A model generated the notes under the pieces. It worked only from the letters and a program-made list of their open reading frames with translations. It was not told where the DNA came from and made no database searches. A DNA stretch of 64,000 nucleotides from Excoecaria cochinchinensis (taxonomy: Eukaryota; Streptophyta; Magnoliopsida; Malpighiales; Euphorbiaceae). This document shows positions 56,567-64,000 of the stretch, one piece after another (positions within the stretch are counted from its first letter, which is position 1; each line of letters opens with the position of its first letter). The stretch lies in contig CANTUQ010000108.1 in NCBI GenBank assembly GCA_947683425.1, forward strand, positions 62,001-126,000, in the 5' to 3' direction. Both the position numbers and the translations under genes were made by a program.

Positions 56567-57273
56567 GTAAGTAAATAATTACTTTTTTTTCTTGAATTTT
56601 ATTTAATTTATTAATTCATGTCTTCTTCTTTCAACTTTAGAAATGTTTAGAAATTTAAAATGCCTTAGGAATTTAGGGAGAATGCTGCCCATTTTTTTTT
56701 ATTTTATTTTAGTGCAATTAACCTGAATTTTTGCATGATCACATAGAAATAGAATTTTTCTATAATCTTGATGCTTTAGAATTACACTGTTTAGCGCACC
56801 ATTCTGTGCATTTTTTTTGCTTTGGCGGCCTGAGACCATTATCTTGTGTTGTTGGGGGCACACTCTTGCCGGGGTGCGCCCCATCTTTGTGCACATATTG
56901 TTGTTGAGGCCTGAGGCCTATTTTTATGCCTTTTCATGCAGGAGGATGGGCATACCCCTGCCGGGGTGCTGCCCAAATTTTTATTATTTATTCTAAAATT
57001 GAATATTTTCACGCGTAATGCATGCCTCGGGACCTAGAAAGCCCATTTCCTTCACTCATTTTAAATTATTTGTATGCTAATTGCATATCGTTTTTGCCTT
57101 GATATGTGCAAAGCATGTGGGCAACCTTTGCCCTTTTCATTTATTATCAATTTTCTATCTTGTTTTGGGTCGCCATTGCCCTGGTGAGGCCTAAATCGAC
57201 CTTCGCCTGGAGAAAAAGTCTGATAATATTTGTTTTGTCAAATTTTTGCTGTCTAATTTCTTCTCCTTTGCAG
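56567..57273 (+). other. 5'UTR intron of the sense accessory gene in B
   Basis: Donor CAA|GTAAGTAA and acceptor CCTTTGCAG one base before the ATG-proximal G, 707 nt. The two GCCGGGGTG boxes (about 56868 and 56960) are conserved with A. Confidence 0.7.
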
Positions 57274-57274
57274 G

Positions 57275-59263
57275 ATGCCTCCTAGACGTAGAGCACCGCA
57301 GGCCCAGCCCGAGCTTGTAGCTCCGGATTGGATGGATGACGAGTCAGCTCAGAGGTATAGAGCATTGGCTCAGGTAGAGCTTCGAGCCAGTCGCTTCGTG
57401 TCCCGACCGTTTCTAGAGGCCCTAGGGTTGGCCCCAGAGTTTAATTTACTTGCCGAGGGTGCTGGGTGGACAGAGTTCCTTGAGCCTTCCTTCCAGACTT
57501 TCCCAGAGGCTACTCGCCAGGTCCTGGCCACTCTTCGCTATGCCGGTTTTCAGAGTGCAGATACCGACCCAGGGGTGGTTCAGTTTTGGTTCGACGGTGA
57601 CCACTTCAGTATTACCAGGCAGAGATTCGCTCATGCCATGGGGCTCCCTACAGAGGAGGGGGTCGAGATCCCGCGGCGAGCTATTAGACGCGCCCATTGG
57701 GCGGCTATTGCCCTACCGGGAGTGTTGTATGATCATGATACATCGAAGAGCACCATACTAGTGTCTCAGGCACTCCTGTATTTGCACAGAGTGCTATCCA
57801 GTTCGTACCTCGGTCGAGCTGGTAATCCAGGGTCGCTTAACGCGGCCGAGATCTGGAGCCTCTGGGTTATGGTGGCAGGCCAGTGTCTCAACATTAGCCA
57901 CGAGATCTTGGCCAACTTGACCAGAGTCGGCAGAGGGTTGACGCCGGTGGTGATAGTAGGAGGGGTTATCACCCGGTTACTTTTGAGGTTGGGGGTTAAC
58001 CCTGAGAGGTTGAGAGGACCTTTGGGGGAGGGGATCCATGTGGATGCCGCAGCGACAGTACAGATGGGGATGATCTCCCCGATATCAGGGCAGGCAGAGG
58101 CCTACAGGTTGTTGACCATTCATGAGACCAGGCATATGTTCTCACTCCCACCCTTGGGTGCAGACCCAGACCACCTGGAGCACCCGGAGGAGCAGCCTCC
58201 ACAGCCCAAGCCACAGCCAGAGCCCCAGCCTTAGCCCGAGCCTCAGCCAAAGCATCAGCCTCCTCAGCCACAGACTGTGCCACCACCACAGCAGCAGGAG
58301 CAACCCAGGACTCCCTCGGACTTTGACTTCGAGTTCACGATGGACGACCTCTTCGCCGCTTCACTGGCATCCAGAGTGCCGACTCTAGCCCCATCACTGA
58401 GCGCCAGGGTATAGAGGTCTACCCACGGGCCCTCCGAGAGATACCACCCCTACTCCCGAGGCGACCCAGGGGCATCCACCTCCTCGGCACCACCGCCAGA
58501 GCCAGCACCGCAGCAGCCTGTGCAGCCTGACTTCTCTCAGCTCCTCACATCCATGTTTACAGCCTTAGAGCAGCGGAAGGATGAGAGGGACAGGGCTATT
58601 CACGAGAGGTTGGATCGCCAGCAGGCAGCCATTCAGGAGCAGTCCCAGTCGGTGGAGCGCTTAGCCCGGGAGCAGGCCGGCTACATTGAGCATACGACTC
58701 GGGAGCAGGCTCGTGCCTTGGATGTTTTCAGGGATGAGCAGGCTCGGGCCTTAGGGGCCTTCAGAGGTGAGCAGATGAGGCTGATTAAGCAGATTGCTCA
58801 GGGGCAGAGGGAGCTTAGGTGGCAGCTCGCTCCTGATTTGAGGACGTCACAGGACCAGGCGTCTCAGAGGGTCGCCATGACCCTACAGATGATAAACAAG
58901 TCGCTCGACTCTCTGAGATCCCGTGTCCAGGCGATAGAGGGGATCCTCCCACCTCTGTCTCAGACCATGAGAGAGTTCAGAGAGCAGACGGAGCAGAGGA
59001 GAAAGGCCGCCAGTGAGTAGACCATTCAGTTGAGCCAAGCCTTTAAGAAGTTGGGAGACAAGGTTTCTGAGACCTTAGGGTTTGTGAGCGCCTGTACCCA
59101 GCCCTTCTTGGATGGCTACGCTCAGATCCGGTTCAGGCGGGCCCATGATCACGAGGCAGGACCCTCCACGGCTCAGCCAGCTCCACCTCCACCTCCGCCA
59201 GGGACCGTGCACATATCAGATGACGAGGATCCCGATGAGCCCTCCGACTACACACCTCTCTGA
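57275..59263 (+). pseudogene. Element B sense accessory gene, ATHILA-ORF1-like
   Basis: Same start (MPPRRRAPQAQPEL), same N-terminal domain, shorter P/Q region, same coiled coil and the same tail (HISDDEDPDEPSDYTPL). Stops at TAG 58232-58234, about 58411 and 59018-59020; the last two replace CAG codons. There are also small in-frame deletions in the coiled coil. Otherwise the frame is kept, so it decayed after insertion. Confidence 0.85.
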
Positions 59264-59689
59264 TCTTCAGGGAGTTTTTTTTGTATCTATTGTACATTTT
59301 CATTTTGTATATACACTGTACAAAAATGACGCTTCTAGTGAAAACTTTTATTTCATTATTGCATGATCATTCGATTGTTAATTGTTTAATCACATCACAG
59401 AAAGTGTATGTTCTCATATTTACTTATATGTCAATGAAAATGATAATATAACAAAAACGAAACAAAAAATGATGAATAACAACTCAAATAAGAAAAGATG
59501 AAAGATGAAACATAGCATAGCAAATAAGGCAAGATCACGCCATCAATAGACAGGTTAAAAGATGACCACTCAAAAATGAACTAATAAAATCTTTCATCAC
59601 GCAGGTACAGAGAAATACCGATCTGAACATAGACATCGATTAAAAAGATCCCTTTTGAGACAAGGAACCCGGCGGGGTCTCCTCTTCAC
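59264..59689 (+). other. Element B 3' spacer
   Basis: AT-rich, homologous to 14769-15152. No gene. Confidence 0.6.
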
Positions 59690-60030
59690 CAAATCGAGAC
59701 TGTAGCCAAAGCATGCTACATCTCCCAGATCGAAGCTGTGGTCAGAGAGTGCCGCACTTCACCAGATCGAGACCGTAGCCAAAGCATGCTGCATCTCCCA
59801 GATCGAAGCTGTGGTCAGAGAGTGCCGCACTTCACCATATCGAGACTGTAGCCAAAGCATGCTACATCTCACAGTTCACGCGGCAGCCAAAGAGTGCTAC
59901 GCCCCTTGCAGATCGAATGGGGGTTAGCAAGGGAACTTCAGATCGAGGCTGTGGTCAAAGCATACCGCACTCCAAACCAGGGTTGTGGCCAAAGCATGCT
60001 GCATCCCGCTAAGCCCTACAGGTCGAGATG
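59690..60030 (+). repeat. Element B 3' tandem array, 36-37-bp units in dimers
   Basis: About nine units alternate 'agatcgaagctgtggtcag' and 'agatcgagactgtagccaaag' types. They are related to the last units of the A array but a different variant has been amplified. Confidence 0.87.
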
Positions 60031-60197
60031 AGACCGATGGGGGTATCTTCGCATCGCCAAATAGATTGAGATGAGATCTAACCGGCATAAGGCACGGAGA
60101 GTGAAAAGCCGTCATAGGTACGCTTCCTTTCTGACCTTCTCTGAGTTTTGCCTTATCTAGGCGCTTGTACACTAGTTGCTCCAAAACTGGGGGCAAC

Positions 60198-62261
60198 TGT
60201 AAGCACCTTGTCCCGGAGCTGTCCGGATCAGAGGTTACCATATGATGAAATCAGTGTTCGAGCCTGCGTAAAGGGCTGGATTTGGAGGTTTTAGTCCCAC
60301 GTTCCACGAGAAATGAGGCTTTTTGCCATTCCTTTGCAGAGGGGGGAGAAAACGGAGGTTTTTTGAGTCAAAAAGCTTTTTGTACTCCACAGACGGCCAG
60401 CCCATCTGTGAAGTCAGCCCGTCGCTTCGAGTCACCGACGGCTGGTGGTACTTTCCGATGCCCGTCGGAAAGTCATCGCCGCTGTCAGAACGCTGCCTGG
60501 TTTCCCGGAGCACCCAACCCTTCCGACGCCCGTCGGTGGATGTAGCAGGGCCGTCGGATGGATCCTTGTGTCAGAAGGATTCTTCCGACACCCGCCCCTA
60601 TACACCGATGCCCGTCGGTCGTGTCTGGTTTATAAAAGCTCCGGATTTTCAAGAGAAAAGGGTTGGAAAAATTTTCAAAAGGGGAAACTCTGCCCAATTT
60701 CAAGCAAATTTTCTCTCTCTTCCAACAAAACACATTTACAAAGGAAATCTATTGGATCAAGGATCAAATCAATCAAAAAGGAACTAAAATAATTAGTTTT
60801 CTTTAGATATTGATTCTAAAGTCAATCTTTTGAGGGATTGAAGAAGAAATAGCCCATTTTTCTTTCTTTAACCCTTCATCTTTTGCTTCTCGTGGAACGC
60901 GCGGGGCTCTAATCAACACAAGAATCTCACCCAAAGCGATTATCTGAGGGTAAATATTCCGAATTCCTTCTCCTTGTCATTTCATATTTATTCCTTATTT
61001 TGTGGAATTTATCAATATCTGTCATTATTTTTCTTTATTTTGACTCTCTTTGTCTCCTTTTGGGATAAAACCCATTTTTTGGCCTTGGAAAGAATTCTCT
61101 CTCTCCTGTTTTTTCGGAGACAGTGGTGACCGACGGATCATCTTTATCACCGGCGCCCGTCGGTCACCCCACTTACAGACGCCTCTCCTTGAGTGACAGA
61201 CGGACATGTCGGTTACCTTAACCGACGCCCGTCGGTCATCTAAAGAAGGCCGTCTGTGGGTTCTGGCTCCATCCTTTTAAATCATTTTTTTATCTTTTTC
61301 AAATCCTTTCGGTTTCCTACATGTTAACTTTATGTATATTAACATCTCTCAACTTTTCTCTGAGTGTATATATGATTTCTCTTGGACTACCACAAGCTTG
61401 AGCGGCTATCTACCATATGCAGAGGATTCCGTCCGGTTTAGTTCCCTAACCCTCTCAATTATTTCCTTCATGTTGTTATTTATTGATTATTTCATGTATA
61501 TGGATATATTCTTCTCATATCTCGTTAATGTATAAACATAATTTAAATGATTTTATACTTAAATAAAAATGAGGTTTCTATAAAGTACAAAAGGGGCCAA
61601 AGCCCTATCTTTATCCAATAAAATCATCATAAACAAAAATCTCCAATTTTAATAATGATGCATGCGAGGACCAAAGTCCTCAAAATAAGCAATGCCCCGA
61701 TTTATGCATGATTCGCACATTTATGAAAGGGAGTTGTATTCCGCTCCTTGTATTATTGTAATTTATCGCTTTCATTATCTATCTGATTATTTATCGCTTT
61801 CAAAATGTGAATAAGTGCGCCTTTTAATCAATTACATAGTGTGAAGAGAGAGTGAATTGATGATATTAAGATTTGATCATAAAATAAATGAGGTAGAAAT
61901 AGATGAGAAATCCCGGACCCAGCTCTGGTCTTTGGGCTCAAGAGGTTAGAGGTTATCCTCCAAAATAATTCTTGGGTCACGAGGCTTTAGCGCTAATCCT
62001 AGGCTCTTTAGGGTGAGAAGTTCACCTTCCATGACCCCTCTGGCTGGCCCAAAATGGATACCAAGCGCAGTCTTAGGCTCTCCGAGGCGAGAGTAACTTT
62101 CCCAATGTTCTATTGGGTGGCGACTCCATGAAACCTCCGTGTTGCCCAACATAGACGCACTTGCAATTCATTTGCAAGATGTCAACGGACCCACAAGTGC
62201 CCCGATCGCCCACGTGCGAGCGGTCGAGCGGGCGGCCTGCGGGGATCCGGCGCGCGTCACA
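60198..62261 (+). repeat. Element B 3' LTR
   Basis: TGTAAGCACC to GCGCGTCACA, 2064 bp, preceded by the PPT AAAACTGGGGGCAAC (60183-60197). Promoter box 60611-60620 and TATAAAA at 60631-60637. CTAAC follows. Confidence 0.93.
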
Positions 62262-62370
62262 CTAACTTAATAAATTATGCAATTGAATCTTTAATTAAAA
62301 TAACTCATGCAATAATTCACACAAAAATGCTCAAAAATTACTAGGGTGGGAAACGGGGTATTACAACACT
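62262..62370 (-). repeat. LTR G start (3' LTR of chromovirus H)
   Basis: On the minus strand the LTR starts TGTAATACCCCGTTTC at about 62370, right after a purine-rich AAGGAGGGGAGTGT (the PPT of H). Similar to the D start. Confidence 0.8.
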
Positions 62371-64000
62371 CCCCTCCTTAAAAAATTCCGTCCTCAAAAT
62401 TCTCACCCGAGCTGAACAACTGTGGATATTGCGACTTTATCACTGACTCTGGTTCCCAAGTTGCTTCTTCCACTCCATGATGTTGCCATAAAAGCTTACC
62501 AAAGGAACTTGCTTATTCCTGAGCTGTCTTACTTCCCTAGCGAAAATAGCTTTCGGTTCCTCATCATAAGAATAATCAGGCTGAACTCGCACATCCTGAA
62601 CTGCTAACACATGAGACACATTTGATCTATACCACCGAAGCATCAACACATGAAATACGTCGTGCAACTTTGACAACTCCAATGGTAAAGCTAACCTATA
62701 GGCAACTGGACCAATCTTTTCCAAAATCTCAAACGGTCCAATAAACCTAGGGCTTAACTTCCCCTTCTTACCAAACCGAAGAATCTTACGCCATGGCGAC
62801 ACTTTCAAAAACACCTTGTCTTCGACATCAAAGTGAATGTCTTTCCACTTTAAGTTAGCATATGATCTTTGTCTATCCTTGGCTGCTGTCAAATTCTGCT
62901 GAACCACTCGAATCTTTTCCTCGGTATCTCTAACCAATTTCGGACCCATAAAGTGCTTCCAGTCAATTCAGTCCAACAAACTGGAGTTCTACACTTTCTT
63001 CTATACAAAGCCTCATACGGTAACATTCCAATGCTCACTTGATGACTATTATTATATGCAAACTCCATCAATGACACATATCTGTCCCAACTACCTGAGA
63101 AGTCTAAAGCACAACCCCGAAGCATATCTTCTAAAATCTGAATAACCCTCTTAGATTGCCCATCAATATGAGGATGGAAAGTAGTACTGAAGTTCAGTCG
63201 AGTACCAAAGCCACTTGCAACTCTTTCCAAAAATTCGATGAAAATCTTGGATCCTGATCTGATACAATCGATAATGGAATTACATGCAATTTGACTACCT
63301 TCTTAACATAGATTTCTGCCAACCTATCCATTGAATAATCGAGCCGAATTAGTAGAAAGTGAGCTGACTTGGTGAGCCGATCAACTATAACCCAAACCGA
63401 ATCATGCTTCCTCTGAGTCAATGGTAAACCCGTCACAAAATCCATCGCGATATCATCCCACTTCCACTGAGGAATAGGTAAAGGGTTGAGCAACCCAGAT
63501 GGAACTTAGTGCTCAGCCTTTACCTGCTGACGAGTCAGGCATTTAGAGATAAAATCCAAAATATCTCTCTTCATTTCGGGCCACCGGTGAAATTGCTTCA
63601 GATCTCTATACATCTTCTCACTTCCAGGGTGCATAGTGAAAACTGTAGTGTGTGCCTCAAACAAAAGCTTTCTCTTCAACTCATCATCATTAGGCACACA
63701 TAAATAATTTTTGTAACTTAGCATCCCGTCCTTAATAGAAAAGTCAATCCGATTCCCACTCTGAGCTACTTCTATCATTTGCTGCAATTTTCGATCATTT
63801 CTCTGAGCATCAACAATCAACTGTTACAAAGAAGGCCTAGCTTTTAACTTGGCAATCAAAGCTCCTTTCGCATCGAACCTCCACTTACAATGTTGCAATG
63901 CCAGAGTCAAAATTGACTTTCGACTTAATGCATTTGCAGCCACATTTGCTTTTCCCGGGTGATAGTTTAAAATGTAATCATAGTCCTTGAAAGGTCTAAC
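62371..64000 (-). pseudogene. pol: Chromovirus H: RNase H end, integrase and chromodomain-like tail, inactive
   Basis: The minus strand holds, from the right edge: an RNase H end (HPGKANVAANALSRK; the usual D of ADALSRK is N, 63932-63934), the integrase zinc finger (HPGSEKMYRDLKQ...CLTR; the usual last C is R, 63530-63532), and the core (MDFVTGLP, VSDQDPRF, DGQSKRVIQ with K for the catalytic E, 63150-63152). A C-terminal domain (FIGPFEILEKIGPVAYRL) and a chromodomain-like end (REVRQLRNKQVPLV) follow. Frameshifts lie near 62900-62950 and 63200-63230 and a stop near 63500. The Tekay/Del-type chromovirus assignment fits these motifs. The element continues beyond the window. Confidence 0.87.

Larger units (their letters stand above)
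46964..62261 (+). mobile_element. Element B: older relative of element A, integrase core deleted
   Basis: A 15.3-kb Tat-lineage element with TSD CTAAC (46959-46963, 62262-62266). It has the same layout as A but lacks about 1.9 kb equivalent to A 8832-10722, which removes the integrase catalytic core, pol end, post-integrase motif and exon 2 of the antisense gene. Gag, pol and both accessory genes carry stops or frameshifts. Its LTRs differ more than those of A. It sits in LTR G. Confidence 0.92.

Overview
The window is plant nuclear DNA made almost entirely of nested Ty3/gypsy (Metaviridae) LTR retrotransposons. The evidence is: chromovirus integrase with a C-terminal chromodomain-like segment, Tat-lineage gag-pol with two RNase H modules, tRNA-Arg-type primer binding sites, 2-4 kb LTRs, 5-bp target-site duplications (TSDs), and plant-only accessory domains (DUF7745-like, ATHILA ORF1-like). 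I see no host gene, rRNA, tRNA or CRISPR. An angiosperm, probably a eudicot, is likely; the species cannot be read from the sequence.

Layout. (1) 1-33055: an old, decayed Tat-lineage element on the minus strand (element C). Its 3' LTR runs off the left edge and its 5' LTR is cut at 33055. Element A (457-17741), a young Tat-lineage element with TSD CATGG, sits inside the 3' LTR of C. Solo LTR J (25989-29964, TSD TCTAC) sits inside the gag of C. (2) 33056-39775: LTR D (minus), with solo LTR F1 (33720-36192, TSD TAAAC) and C-family solo LTR C2 (36629-39531, TSD GTCAC) inside it. (3) 39776-62370: the 3' LTR (G, minus) of a chromovirus whose dead pol (H) fills 62371-64000. Into G went composite E (39918-46206, TSD GTGTG, containing truncated inverted LTR F2) and element B (46964-62261, TSD CTAAC), an older relative of A that lacks its integrase core.

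The most interesting system is in A and B. Between pol and the 3' LTR they carry two accessory genes in divergent orientation. One is a spliced antisense gene (DUF7745-like, 382 aa in A). The other is a sense gene (697 aa in A; ATHILA-ORF1-like N-terminus, P/Q-rich middle, long coiled coil, acidic tail) preceded by a 5'UTR intron. Each has its own TATA box. At the LTR promoter and at both internal promoters, a CCGTCGGT-type box lies the same short distance (9 nt, 10 in the B LTRs) upstream of TATA. The box contains GTCGGT, the complement of the plant DRE/CRT core ACCGAC, which the LTR repeats as inverted pairs. This looks like a three-promoter regulon inside one retrotransposon.

The chromovirus LTRs (D, E, F1, J) share a hairpin with compensatory base changes, a covarying palindrome, and arrays of family-specific stem-loops. 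These suggest selected nucleic-acid structure. The rest of the window records LTR recombination, internal deletion and nonsense decay.
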